DNA of 64,000 bases from Oxytricha trifallax. Its lineage: Eukaryota > Ciliophora > Spirotrichea > Sporadotrichida > Oxytrichidae. The position numbers were made by a program, and so were the translations under genes. The DNA is taken from positions 1-64,000 of the forward strand of contig ARYC01016968.1 in assembly GCA_000711775.1 (NCBI GenBank), written 5' to 3'. Under the pieces are notes generated by a model. It made no database searches. It saw only the letters and a program-made list of their open reading frames with translations, and was not told the DNA's origin. This document shows, one piece after another, positions 34,826-47,651 of this stretch; the stretch's first letter is position 1; every line of letters begins with the position of its first letter.

Positions 34826-35891
34826 TCATTAGCTTAACTCTAAAACTTATTTATATACATTCACTCTCCCTTCTTTCGCACACTTTTAAGCCAATAAATT
34901 ATCTACTCTCTTGGCTGAGCTTTTAATAAAGTCAACTGTATCAATAGGTAGGTCATGCATCAAGTGGTATAGCAGCAGTTTCTTGTAATGACCTTTTAAT
35001 ATACCCAAGTAGAACTCAATTCCATTAAACTATGGACTGTAAGGTACGTTGAACACTGGCGTTATTCTAAGTTGTTCATAACTCTTCCTTGTATCTTTTG
35101 TCTTATGAACTGAAAGATTATCAACAAACAGTATAATCTCTTATTCAGGGTACTTCTCTCTCAGCTGCTCTAAGAACTTTATATACTGCTCTGTCTTAAT
35201 AGAGCGAGGATGAATAACATAAGTTTCTAAACCAGCATCCTCGCTAATACCTCCAAGAATTGCCATTGTTTATACCTTGACTTTCTAGTCATATACTTCT
35301 ATATTACTATGCCTCTTATACCAAGACTTCTAGATGAAAGTGTTGAAGGTAAACACAGCCTCGTCAGCATGAATAAACTTAATATTATTCTATTAGGCTC
35401 TCTGCATTTAATTATAAATATAATTTAAGTTGTTGTTGTAAAATGGCAGAGTGAAATCAATTACTCTCTTGATACGATTTACACCCTTATAAGAGATACC
35501 GTTTCGTTTATAAATGTTTGCAACAGATTATGCAGAGATCTTCAACTCAGGGAACTGGCGGTGAAACATAATAGCTCGTTAGTCGAGAGAGAAGTGAGCC
35601 CAATACTTCAAAGTTTTTTCATTAATAAGATAGTCAATATGCTTCTATAGAAACTTTGACTTCCTCTTAGGCTAAGAATTCAGCTATTATTGCTTTAATT
35701 ACACAGCTTTCAAAGCAGTGAGAGCGAACAGTTGATGGACTACGCTTTAAGAGCAGTGCAATAGACTTATAGTTCAGTACTGGTTTGACTTATTCACTAT
35801 ACATATCACATCCATAACGCAGTTTAAACACTAAATCTATATACTCTTCATCATAAATAGACCCCAAAAGCTTGCTATTTTTGTCTCGCAT
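34826..35891 (-). pseudogene. TBE F transposase, one frameshift, triad intact
   Basis: MRDKNSKLLGSIYDEEY at 35891 to TGA 34826-34828, about 350 codons. Helix-turn-helix IALLLKRSPSTVRSH. A one-base gain near 35680-35720, just after it, is the only frame break; the rest reads through. First Asp HADEAV, second FVDNLSVHK, Glu FNGIEFY, with 34 residues between second Asp and Glu (DD34E). It ends GRVNVYK. Confidence 0.87.
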
Positions 35892-35975
35892 TTAATTAAT
35901 AACCCCAACCCCTAACAAATTCCCTACAAATCAAAGCACTTATAAACCTCATTAAGGGGTTTTGGGGTTTTGATT

Positions 35976-37043
35976 GATAAATTTGTCTTGAAATTCAGAT
36001 TTCTTAATAACTATTAAAGACCATGTATACAAGCTCTCAATAGTGATGTATTCTAATATAATTTAAATTATTTAATAAGGCATATAAATTAAAAAGAACT
36101 ATAATCTAAATTTGATTATTCTCCAATGAAAGTGTATTTCATTTTTATTTAGTAAGTTCCACTATTATTGGCCTAAATAGAAAATACCATTGAATCTTAA
36201 TCATATAAGACGAAATTTGGAGCTTCAAGAATTTCTGTTTTGAATGTAAGCAAATTGCACTATTTGTAATAAAATAATTAAATTATGTTAATAGTATAAA
36301 TAAATTATGTAATAATTAAGAACTATACACCAGTCCATTATGGCTATTGATCGACTAACAATAAAATTTCTCCTAAGTCATTTTTTTATTACTATTTTAT
36401 ATAATAACAATAATATAAATAATTAAGCCAATTTAAACTGTTTATGGAATAGAGAATGAGAGTAAATAAATATACAATATAAAATTCAAATTAAAGTATC
36501 TGAAAACTATTTTCGCAGATTAAAACCTTAATATATAATATTTAATAGATTATTAAATATTTAATATATTTATTTATACCTATATAATTAGATTGAAAAA
36601 ATTAAACATTCAATTAATTCTAATGGTAAATGAGCGTAAATTATGTTCAATTATTTGTAATTATCTAAAACAAATATATTTTTTAATAATTTATATCGTT
36701 TCTCAATAAAATCTATAATTTATAAATATAATTTTAATAATTACATTGATTAATTGTTTTAATATTTGATTAATGATTGTCATATATTTCAGGATAATTA
36801 TAAATTGATTTCACATAAATCAATTAACTAAAGTTTATTTCTTGATAGTTTAATTAAAAAGAAGTATGATATTAAACTTGTTTATTAAAAATAAAATTAG
36901 AAATAATTGGATATGATTAAATTGGTCATTTACCAATCATTATATGAATTTCTTTAATAATTAGTATTATCAAAAAAAGGTGTTTTGTTTCCTCAAAATA
37001 ATTAAATACACCACAATTGATTTAATTTGAATGCTTTTTAATT
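35976..37043. other. AT-rich spacer
   Basis: Extremely AT-rich; nothing recognisable. Confidence 0.4.
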
Positions 37044-37049
37044 ATAAGG

Positions 37050-38217
37050 TGTTCCAACCGAGACCCCCCCCCCAGACCTAAAACGAGACCCCCTCCCACC
37101 ATAACTAGACCCCCTCCCACCCCAACAACATCCCAATTCATATGAAAATTTTGATCTCGATGTTAAAATCATTTTCCTTAATGACATCTTGATCTAATAA
37201 TATTATTATACATAAAATATATCATTTTCTAAAAAATATTTTTCCAACAAATCAAAGCTACTCTTTATAAGATTTCTTATTTTACAACTTTCTCTTCGTC
37301 CGCCGACTTTTTTACTTAGATGCTCCCATAGGAAATCAATCAAAAGAATATTTCCATATGACTCGGAAATGATTAATAAAAAATTATGAACCAAAAACTC
37401 AAACAACTAACTTTATTTAAAAAAATTCAATATAAACACTCTATTAATCTGTATTCGAAATATGATTAATTTTATAATAAATTTTCCTAATTTTATATAA
37501 TTATTACCAATAATATTATACAAACTAATAGCTATGGAAAAAATTCATTTGAAAAGTATTAAAATAAAATCTATTTAAACATGTATTATTATTTATTAAA
37601 AAAACTAACTATCTAAAAATAAATCAAGAAGTTATTTATATTTAAATCAGTCCCTTTACAAACTTCTTAATAATACATGTTTAAATAGATTTTATTTTAA
37701 TACTTTTCAAATGAATTTTTTCCATAACTATTAGTTTATATAAAATATTATTAGTAATATGTATATAAAATTAGGAAAATTTATTATAAAAATTAATCAT
37801 ATTTCGAATACATATTAATAGAGTGTTTATATTGAATTTTTTTTAATAAAGTTAGTTGTATGAGTTTTTGGCTCATAATTTTTTATTATATCATTACCGA
37901 GTCATATGGAAATATTCTTTTGATTAATTTCCTATGGGAGCATCTAAGTAAAAAAGTCGTCGGACGAAGAGAAAGTTGTAAAATAAGAAATTTAATAAAG
38001 AGTAACATTTGATTTGTTCGAAAAATATTTTTAAAAAAATGATATATTTTATGTAAAAAAATATTATGAGATCAAGATGTCATGAAGGAAAATGATTAAA
38101 ACATCGAGAATCAAAATTTTCATATGAATTGGGATGTTGTTGAGGTGGGAGGGGGTCTAGTTATGGTGGGAGGGGGGTCTCGTTTTAGGTCTGAGAGGGG
38201 GGGTCTCGGTTGGAACA
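37050..38217. mobile_element. Foldback element FB1, copy a
   Basis: Almost the whole 1168 bp is one inverted repeat with a short loop near 37630. Ends TGTTCCAACCGAGACCCCC and complement, then C-rich repeats (CCCCCTCCCACC). Flanked by a perfect 6-bp duplication ATAAGG (37044-37049, 38218-38223). No transposase. Minus-strand frames within the arms (such as 37206-37406) are not convincing genes. Confidence 0.9.
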
Positions 38218-38346
38218 ATAAGGCAATTAAAATATACTTATTCTAGAATCAATTTAGAATCTGAATAAATATCTTCAATATTTAATTCATGAGGTTTCAT
38301 TTAATTACAAATTATATTTTATAATGGATTAGAGCTATTGCTTAGT

Positions 38347-39565
38347 TGTTCTCCCCGACACCCCTACTCCTCCCTTATCCCTAGCGAGCCTTACAACCCA
38401 ATCCCCTACCGCCCCTACCTCACTCTACCCCTCACCTACCCTCCATAAAATAAGCTATTACAGAAAAAATTTACTCCCAGATCCTGAATCGAATTCCTTC
38501 GTGACATCTCGACTTCATGACCTTTTATGTATATACAAAAAATAACATGAAATTTTCAAATTTTTTTCTCCAACTATAAGCTACAAATACGATATAATTT
38601 TTTAATTTTGATAAGTTTCTCTTCGTGCGCCTCTTTTTTCTCATATACTCCCATTGGAAAAATAAATATTATAAATTTCTATTTTAAAAAAATTAATTTG
38701 ATTATTTTTATTGACATAACATAAATAATTTAACTCCAAAAAAATTAATCTCTTTCATCACCCTCATTCAACATATTTTAAAAAATGTCGTATGATTAAT
38801 TTTTAATTTTTAATTTTTTCTATTAAATTCTGGCTCATTCACATTTTTTTCATAAATCATAAGTTTGTTAAAAATACAATTTACTTTATTCAAATTCTGT
38901 CATTAAAAAAACAATCATTTATTTAAATAAAACAATATAGATTGTCTTTTAGTAAACTTTAAACTAAATTTAATCTAAAGTTAGTTCATATTATGAAAAA
39001 TATAAATTTAATCATTGCTTTTTATAAATAAAGTAAATTGTATTTTTAACAAACTTATGATTTATGAAAAAAATGTGAATGAGCCAGAATTTAATAGAAA
39101 AAATTAAAAATTAAAAATTAATCATACGACATTTTTTAAAATATGTTGAATGAGGGTTAAAAAAGATTAATTTTTTTTGAGTTAAATTATTTATGTTATG
39201 TCAATAAAAATAATTAAATTAATTTTTTTAAAATAGAAATTTATAATATTTATTTTTCCAATGGGAGTATATGAGAAAAAAAAGGCGGACGAAGAGAAAC
39301 TTATCAAAAATAAAAATTATATCGTATTTGTAGCTTATAGTTGGAGAAAAAAATTTGAAAATTTTATGTTATTTTTTGTATATATATAAAAGGTCATGAA
39401 GTCGAATGTCACGAAGGAATTCGATTCAGGATCTGGGAGTAAATTTTTTCTGTAATAGCTTATTTTATGGAGGGTAGGTGAGGGGTAGAGTGAGGTAGGG
39501 GCGGTAGGGGATTGAGTTGTAAGGCTCGCTAGGGATAAGCAGGAATAAGGATGTCGGGGAGAACA
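38347..39565. mobile_element. Foldback element FB2
   Basis: 1219-bp inverted repeat with ends TGTTCTCCCCGACACCCCT and complement, arms meeting near 38950. The ends resemble FB1 (TGTTC..CGA.ACCCC), and a short core of each arm (about 38615-38665, mirrored at 39260-39300) matches the FB1 core around CTCCCAT.GGAAA. The flanks TTAGT and ATAGT may be a decayed duplication. No protein gene seen. Confidence 0.85.
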
Positions 39566-40659
39566 ATAGTATTGAAAATAGATACAATTTTAGAGTCATT
39601 TTTAATAAAAATTTAACAAATTATTTTCCAACAATAAATTGTTAAATTTTTTAATATTAACTATTAATTAAGGTTTAATTGAAATAAGCTTCAGATTGAA
39701 TTTCACTGATAATTAAAAAATTTAATCTATATTATTTGATTTTAATTAAAAAATAATTATTATGAATATTATTTATATTAATTTATAAATGATTATGCAC
39801 AATAGTGAACACTGGCTACTTTAAAGCACATATATAGAATAATTTTATAGTATGAATTTTTCAACAATGTGTTATCTTATGTAAGAATATCAAAAACGAC
39901 TGTATTTATATCACTTTGATAAAAAGTTTATATACCACTAGCAAAATAGCTATTGCTAATTCATATAAAATTAACAATATTAATTAAAATTTGCTGATAA
40001 TAATGGGATAAAGCTATGTCTAAAATTTCTAAATTATAATCATTTTTAGATTATTTTTTTGCATACTAGATTACTGCACATAACAAAAAGCTAAACTTTG
40101 ATAACAATTTTTTACTTTTATTTAGAAGTTTTATTGGTTTATCTAATCTAAAATATATTTTCTAGTTACTTACCCCACACAAAATAAAACTTCTATAATG
40201 TATGAAAATCTATATTCTCAGGTTTTCAACATTTATTGAGTAAAATCTCTCTCGCATAATAATATTTTATTTATACTATTAATTGAAAAGTGGCTACAAA
40301 AATTTATAAATACTCTAAAAAAAATAATATACGAGCAGTTTTTTATGGAAAAACTTGCTTGAAATGCTATTAAAAGAAGATAAATTATTAAATCATTGTA
40401 TTAATAGCAATGAGAGAATTTTATGTTGGACTTAGCATGAATTTTTCGTCAACCTTTCTAACATTTTAATTTTATCAATTATTAGACATAATTAGAATTT
40501 AATAAAGGTAATATTAGTAAATATATAATGAAAAAGATGCACCTTTGATAAAATTTGAACATCTCAATAGTATGATTTATTTCAACATAATCTAATAGCA
40601 TGTTCTAATCATTATAAAAATATATTTTTAATTAACAAACAAATTAAAAATATACTTTT
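39566..40659. other. AT-rich spacer
   Basis: Nothing recognisable. Confidence 0.4.
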
Positions 40660-41045
40660 TAAGATATACTACTTTCCCTTCCAGTTAAAATTTCTCTTGC
40701 CTTTGTTAGACTTCAGCTGATCGAAACTATTAAAATCGTACTTGGTACATTTTACACAATTCAATCTAGATTTAGGATATTTCATTTAGAATTTTGAGTA
40801 CCTTGGTGTGCTTCCCTAACCAGTTTCTGTGGAGGAAAATTAACTGATAAGGTTTAATAGAATATCCTTCTAATTCCAGGTACAATTAGTAAAAGTCTTT
40901 AAAGAATAGAGTTATTAACAGCAACAAACTCAATAGGCTTAAGCTAGAAAGTACTACTTAAAGGCAAGAGAAACAATTCTATTCGTCATCAGAAGGATGG
41001 ATTGTTATGTTTTAAAATTATTTCAAATAAATCTTCACGATAATG
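40660..41045 (-). other. G+C-richer island, weakly coding-like
   Basis: Minus-strand frames overlap here: one contains LNCVKCTKYDFNSFDQLK, a finger-like Cys pair, from Met at 40785, and another FPPQKLVREAHQGTQ. No frame is long. A possible small MDS; a chance island cannot be ruled out. Confidence 0.25.
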
Positions 41046-41627
41046 ACTGAGCGAAAAACGTGGGGGGTAAGTCCAGTAATGACATTTATAAATAGATAAT
41101 TTTATTACTAGCTTTAATTAATTATTCTATATATTGTGAGCATTTTATAGAGACATTACTAAAAATTAATTTGACTTGACTAAAATCATGTTTATAATAT
41201 GAGATTTCCAAAGAATGAATTCTTGTTTATATATAAAATCGAAGTTTTTATTAAATTTTATTTGAACTTATTAATAAAAACTGTCGTGCTTCTTAAATAG
41301 CTCTAGTTGAAAATTAAAGCATTTCAAAAATTATATCTTTAGAACAATAAATAAATAATGATAATAAAGAAAATTGTTAAAAGTATAGAGAATTTTCTAA
41401 TAATTAAAATCATTACCATAATTCGAGAAATAAAAAGATTATTATAATTTTTATTAATATATTGAGTTTATTGATGAAGTTCTATTGATTTGGTGTTTAT
41501 TAATTCATATTAAAAAGTTGCGTATTTTTAATTTATATATATCCTTAATCCGACAATCATCATTAATTTGAACATTGATTCTTTAAAAAAAAAGTATTCA
41601 ATTATACTGAATAAGAAGATTAACTTA
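41046..41627. other. AT-rich spacer
   Basis: Nothing recognisable before the FB4 foldback. Confidence 0.4.
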
Positions 41628-42048
41628 ATTATTGTAGAAATACATTTGAATTTGGAAAATTAAATTTAAATTTATTTATTATAAATCAAAATCGTGGCAG
41701 TTAAAGTTGTCCAATTTAAACGATGTTGGGCTCATTCGATAGAGAATTCAAAATTAGCTGGTCTTTAATATTGGCGGTACTATTTTATCTCATCCCTGGA
41801 GCGAGATAACTCCACTTTAATGTGAGAGTATATTTTAATGAATGTAGAGGTGTTTAATTAAAGTCGAGTTATCTAGCTCCAGGAACGAGATAAAATAGTA
41901 CCGCCAATAGTAAAAACCAGCTAATTTTGAATTCTCTATCAAACAAGCCCAAGATCGTTTAAATTGGACAACTTTAACTGGATTTTGATTTATAATATAT
42001 AAATTTAAATTTAATTTTCCAAATTCAAATGTATTTCTACAATAATCC
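41628..42048. mobile_element. Small foldback FB4
   Basis: Arms of about 190-200 bp around a loop at about 41821-41857. Tips ATTATTGTAGAAATACATTTG and complement. The arms contain TTTGAATTTGGAAA and a G+C-rich inner part, TGGCGGTACTATTTTATCTC. Noncoding. Confidence 0.8.
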
Positions 42049-42164
42049 ATCTTTATAAGTTTATATAAAAACTAATATAGAGACAGAGTGAAACTTTAAA
42101 TTAATGTATGGTTTTATATTAAAAATTGAAAATACTGTTTTTACAACATTTTTTATAAGTAGTT

Positions 42165-43438
42165 TCTAAAATATTATAGAAATACATTTGAATTGGGAAA
42201 TTGCAAAAATATAAATATAGAAGTGATAGTTATTAATATTAACTGCCACGAATTTGATGAGTGGCTAATGCTAATTTGTATTCAAAAAACATTAGACTTT
42301 TCCTCTCTGATTATAACTGCCAGTCTAGTAGTCTATTAGTCTATTATATTAATTATTTTAATATTAAAAGTTTATTAATTAATTAAATTTTTTAAACATT
42401 AGATTATTTGACGATTAGACTCTCTATTATAGTTAAAAGTGATTTGTCTATTAGAAAAATATAATTAGACACTTAGACGATTAGACTTAAGTTTTAAAAA
42501 GAAAAAAAAGTTTAATTTCTGTAATTAGACTATAAACCATTAGTCTTGTGATGTATAATAAGAGAAATTAGTTTAATATATAAATAAATAAATGGATCTA
42601 CAGTCACTCCGCAGTATTGAGCGATGTTATCATATTCACCGGCCTCAAGTGTGGTGTGCCGTTCTACTGCGATAAGTGACTCTACTCCGGACTGTTCCAT
42701 ATTTCACACCAGCCCAGCTACATGGTACGGTTCTGACATTGAATCCTTCGACTGAGAAAACAAATACAACTTTTTGAGCTCTGGGGAGCAGTGGTCAAGG
42801 AAAAAGCTTCTTCAACAACGCCGATTAGGATCTCGAAACTGGTGACTATATTCTCTGCGGTGCTAATGCCATTAAGAACAACGGCATCACTGGATATTAC
42901 TCATCATTCATTCAATCAATCACCCAGGATCTCGCAGTAGAACGGCACACCACACTTGAGGCCGGTGAATATGATAACATCGCTCAATACTGCGGAGTGA
43001 CTGTAGATCCATTTATTTATTTATATATTAAACTAATTTCTCTTATTATACATCACAAGACTAATGGTTTATAGTCTAATTACAGAAATTAAACTTTTTT
43101 TTCTTTTTAAAACTTAAGTCTAATCGTCTAAGTGTCTAATTATATTTTTCTAATTAGACAAATCACTTTTAACTATAATAGAGAGTCTAATCGTCAAATA
43201 ATCTAATGTTTAAAAAATTTAATTAATTAATAAACTTTTAATATTAAAATAATTAATATAATAGACTAATAGACTACTAGACTGGCAGTTATAATCAGAG
43301 AGGAAAAGTCTAATGTTTTTTGAATACAAATTAGCATTAGCCACTCATCAAATTCGTGGCAGTTAATATTAATAACTATCACTTCTATATTTATATTTTT
43401 GCAATTTCCCAATTCAAATGTATTTCTATAATATTTTA
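42165..43438. mobile_element. Foldback FB5 with captured gene fragment
   Basis: Arms of about 510 bp (42165-42675 and 42930-43438). The tips (ATTATAGAAATACATTTGAAT) closely match FB4, only about 115 bp away, so the two belong to one family. The inner 75 bp of each arm and the loop are G+C-rich gene-like sequence. Confidence 0.85.
42600..43015 (+). pseudogene. Captured gene fragment inside FB5
   Basis: The plus strand from 42778 reads GKSFFNNADQDLETGDYILC, then NAIKNNGITGYYSSFIQS and RHTTLEAGEYDNIAQYCGV up to the AT-rich arm. Codon use and G+C differ sharply from the surroundings. An upstream piece in another frame reads IFHTSPATWYGSDIESFD before a UGA. Part of the fragment (42600-42675) is the mirror of 42934-43010, so duplication into the left arm followed capture. 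I do not recognise the parent protein. It could also be an MDS around which the inverted repeat formed. Confidence 0.5.
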
Positions 43439-43651
43439 TTACAAATTCGCTAGAGAATTTATTTTTATCAATAGATAATATCAAGGTCAGTTCCGCTGAA
43501 AGATTTTGTATCATTTATATCACGGAAAGTAAATTATTTAATTTACAATCAAAACCCCAAAACCCCTTTGTGAGGTTTATAAGTGCTTTGATTTGTAGGG
43601 TATAGTTGGGGTCTTATTGAGGTTAGTAGAGAAATTAGGCCAATTTGCAAA

Positions 43652-44686
43652 ATGAGAAATAGAAATTAGCGTAATTTAGGTCTATTTATGATGAGTAAAA
43701 TTTAGATTTACTGCTTAAGCTTAGGAATGGTACGTGTATTAATATAGACTAAGCCAGACCTGTACTAAATTATGCAGCTATAGCAAAGTTATTAGCAAGA
43801 GTGCCTCAACTGTTAGGTATCACTGCTTGCTAGCTGTTTAGCATTTTAATTCTGGTTGTTGAACGCATCCTGCAAGAAAATAAAAGTTCTCTCAGGCTCA
43901 TATTGACTTCCTCTGCGACTCGAAGACTTTGAAGTATTGGGCACACTTTCCGTTAGACAAGCGAGCTGTAATGTTTCATCGCAAGTTTCCTGAAGCGTAT
44001 CTTCTTAGAAAGAAATGGTATTACTTTCAAGACTGTCAACAGAGTGAAGAGAGTGATTGATTTTACAGTGCCATTTTTTAGTAATAATTTAAACTATATA
44101 TATGATTAAATGCAGAGGGCTATTGATAATAACATCAAGTTCATACATGCTAATGAAGCTGTGTTTACCTTCAACACCTTTATTTATAAGCATTGGTATA
44201 AGAAGTATGATAATATAGAAGTCTACGATTAGTAAGTAAAGGTTGTAACCCATGCAATTTTAGATGGTATTAGTGAAGACTCTGGCTTAAAAAAGTTATG
44301 TTATTCATTTTCGCTCTATTAAGCGAGAGTAGTACATAGAGTTCCTACATAAGTTGAGAGATAAATACAACGATTAGGAGATCATCCTGTTTGTTGACAA
44401 CCTCTCAGTTCATAAGACTAAGGAGTCTAAGAAAGCTTATGAAGAGTTAAACATAACTCCTGTATATAACGTTCCCTATAGCCCACAGTTTAATGGAATC
44501 GAATTCTATTGGAGTTAAATTAAGACTCACTACAAGAAACTGCTGCTGTATCACATTATGCATGACTTGCTCATCGATACAGTAGACTTGATTCAGAGTA
44601 GCTGCAAGAGAGTAAGCATAGATAAGACAACAGTTTTTGCGAGAGAAGGAAGAGTGAATGTATAAATAAGTTTTAGATTTAAATGA
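43652..44686 (+). pseudogene. TBE I transposase, broken
   Basis: MRNRNQRNLG start. A one-base loss near 43680, the shared type X UGA at 43860-43862, and a frameshift in an A run near 44291. The first catalytic Asp is Asn (HANEAV, codon 44151-44153), as in copy A. Second Asp and Glu motifs remain. Confidence 0.85.
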
Positions 44687-44696
44687 ATGAATAAGT

Positions 44697-45486
44697 TCAC
44701 GTATTAAATTAACCCAGAAGGGGATTAAGCTTCTCCTTCTTCTCCTCTTCTTATGGCTTGTTTGGGCCCATATTTCTTCTCTATTGCCAGCTCCTGCATC
44801 TATGTTCATTTCATCTGGCTTTTAAAAATCTTTTTAAAGTCTCTTGCTCACTTCATAAATAGTCTATAACTTTCTCTCTTTGTGAACCTTTGCATGTTCT
44901 TTCATTAGGAATATACCAGTTCCAAGTTTCCCTATAAATTTATGTGTCAAAGCTTACTAGAGAGGTATGGATGCTTCTTAAGCTCCGCAAGTGAGGTCTC
45001 GCTTATTAGTATGCCTTGCTTCTTTTAATCTTCAGGAGAAATAGAGTAGCCTTTCTTGTGAGCTTCTTCAATGATCTCTCTGAGATAGCTCTCTCTTAAA
45101 GTGCCAAGAACACCAAAGAAGAAGCTCCTTTCTGGAAGTTTGTTAGAGAGTTGTTTCTTGGTAGGAAGGTAAACAACCACTTTCTCATCTTTCATAGCAT
45201 CCTCATAATGATTAGTAATTGTAATCTCAGGGTAATTTGGAATTTCAATTTGTTTAATCTCTTTATTTTTAAAAGCTTTCTTCTCCTCACAAAGTATTGG
45301 TTTCAAGAATGAAATTTTGGTACCTTCCATCGTTGGAAGGAATAAACCAACTGTATAATATGTTAATAGTCATCAAGAAAGAATACCATACAAATTGAGG
45401 TATCGATAGAGATCTTTTTTACTTCTAAATCTTGAAATCATCTCTTGAGCTTCATCCCTTTTCATTTGATCATTGAGTGATTCCAT
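44697..45486 (-). pseudogene. TBE I 22 kD gene, C-terminal frameshift
   Basis: MESLNDQMKRDEAQEMISRF at 45486. Intron 1 (GTATTC..ACAG, 36 nt) and intron 2 (GTAAGC..TATAG, 26 nt) are conserved. The frame is open through LPTMEGTKISFL, LPERSFFFGVLGT and NIDAGAGN; a one-base loss near 44785 then reads a basic tail in the wrong frame. About 85% of the protein is intact. Confidence 0.82.
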
Positions 45487-45699
45487 CTTTGTTCTTCTTC
45501 CTATTAATGAATTTCAAATTATTATTTATAGACTTCAGGATCCTATTGTTTAAAAACTTACTATTAAATATGGGCATCTTATAGTAGGTGAACCCTGCTA
45601 AGATACGTGGAGAAAGTTTGCAGAAGCTGTAACAAACTGCAGAGATTGAGCTCCATTTTTATCAATTTAGTTTTATTAAATTAATGCTAAATTTGTTTA

Positions 45700-45880
45700 A
45701 ATTTTATTAGTACTGGTACTTATTCCGTTTAATTTTAATTGTTACCAATTTAATAGTATCAAAACTTAATTAGTACCTAGTTTTAAACAAATGAGGTTTT
45801 AATGGAAAAGTTCCAAATTTTGTTCAAAACTTAATTGGTACCAGTACCAACCTGAATTTTATATAAGTTGGCACCAAGAT
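45700..45880. promoter_or_regulatory. Type X repeat array, TBE I
   Basis: GGTACCAG/TTAGTACC sites as in the other type X copies, several eroded. Confidence 0.4.
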
Positions 45881-46054
45881 TAAAAATACTAAGCATAAAA
45901 TTAGAAAAATTATAGTTATAAACTAAGCATAAATATGATCTCTAATACTTTAAAATCAACCATTATTTGTTGCAGTACCATCTCCTATACAGAGTAACTA
46001 TAACTATAGAGGTTATTAGAGCTTTATAATAGAAATTTAAATTTGAATTTAAAC

Positions 46055-47508
46055 ATGGCAGCTAACTTAAATCGAAAAGCAGTTTCTCTTATCATTTGAT
46101 AATCATAGCTAAATTTTGGTTCAACTTAAAGGCCAGAAGTTATTTATGTTTTAGAGGGAGGTAGAGCTAAGAGCTCTTGAGTTTGAAGCAGATGTTTTTA
46201 AAATAGAATTATAGAACATAAAGCAGAGAGCAGAGATAGGACATTAAACATATATTTTATATGTTGAGGACCATAAAGAACAGCTCCCTATTGAAAAGAT
46301 AAAAACATTTTTATGTAAAGACTGCTAGAATCTTTTCTCAAATAACAAAGCTTGAAGAGAAACTTTAAAGAGGTACACTCTGGCAAAGCCAAGATATATT
46401 TCAAGCATGAAAAAAGTGGATGGAAGGTACTATTGCACAACTTTTATGATGTCTTATACTCACTTTGCAAAAGTAAAGAAGCACATGCAAAAGATCACCT
46501 AAGTGAGTTCTTGATTTAAGATAAAGAGACATAAAAACTTGTACCACTTAAAAGAAAATCAAATACTCTCGAGTCTTAAAGAGAGTGACAGGAGAAGCTC
46601 AAAAAACAGAAAAGATAAGAATCGATGAACTAACCTTCAGGCAATACAATTCTAGCTTGCTTCCAAGCAAAAGGTATGAACATTCCTGCATTGACTGCAA
46701 TTAATATAAGTAGTTTTATTGAGAATTACTTGAAAATAAGTGTTCCTAACAAAGCATAGCTTATAGTGATTGATGAGTATGCATACAAGGAGTACCCTTT
46801 CAGCTATCTCCTTAAGAACTAGCAATTATATAATGAAATGAGTTTGCTAACAAATATATGATTCATAAAAAAACATAGAGAAAAGATTGCAAGAACTTGC
46901 TTAAGCTAGATGGTGTTATTTTAAGCTATAGTTTTATCGTACTGAAACTTAAGAAATATTAAATGAATCTAAGAGATTATTTATATCATAACAGATACCC
47001 AGATGATTTGAATGATATACTATCAGATATGATAATGGGTGTCAAGGAGTTGCATGAACTTGGATATGTTCATATAGATTTGAAACCTGAAAATGTAATG
47101 CTGAACCTCTGCCTATAGGAAATCGTAGTTATCGATTTCAATAGAGCCTTAAGATAAGAGATAGGAACTTAAGCAAAAGTTCTTGGCACTCCTGGCTACT
47201 TCCCAATAAGAGAGAAGTTGACGAATAGGTCATTTTAGTGGGATGTATGGGCAGTAGGTGCTATAATTTTAGAGAGTGACATGGAATGCATGTCTTACTA
47301 TGCTACCAAATAAGAGAAACAATCAATAAGTTTAGCGAGTAATCATATAAAGCAAGACGATATCTGCAAAGAATCAAACAGATTGGAGACATGATAATTG
47401 TAAGAGCACCATCATATCCAAGATAATCCTTAGACGATTTACTTGAACCACTACAGAGAGCAAGATTCAAGAGATAACAATAAAGACAAGCAGATAAAAT
47501 TTGTTTGA
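46055..47508 (+). pseudogene. TBE I zinc-finger/kinase gene, broken
   Basis: MAANLNRKAVSL at 46055, with UGA at 46097-46099 after only 14 codons and later indels in the fingers. The kinase region reads best from about 46990: LHELGYVHIDLKPENVMLN (HID for HRD), then IDFNRALR with the Arg codon intact, unlike B and D. Ends at TGA 47506-47508. Confidence 0.8.
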
Positions 47509-47651
47509 GATAAATCGCCTAATAATCATTAAATATACTTAAAATTCACATAAAACCTACACTTTCTCTACTAACCCCAATAAGACCCCAACTATACCCT
47601 ACAAATCAAGGCACTTATAATCCTCACTAAGGGGTTTTGGGGGTTTTGAAT

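Larger units (their letters stand above)
31896..35972. mobile_element. TBE copy F (type Y), full length, 4077 bp
   Basis: Both full telomeric termini, flanked by ATT at 31893-31895 and 35973-35975. Not split by other elements. The best-preserved type Y copy: each gene has about one break. Confidence 0.96.
43550..47648. mobile_element. TBE copy I (type X), full length, 4099 bp
   Basis: Both telomeric ends present (right end has one extra G in the G4 run). Flanked by AAT at 43547-43549 and 47649-47651. Order: transposase (plus), 22 kD (minus), kinase (plus). Confidence 0.95.

Noticed and set aside
44447-44809. 120-codon minus-strand frame in TBE I as a separate gene
   Set aside because: It joins the shifted tail of the 22 kD gene to the antisense of the transposase; not an independent gene.
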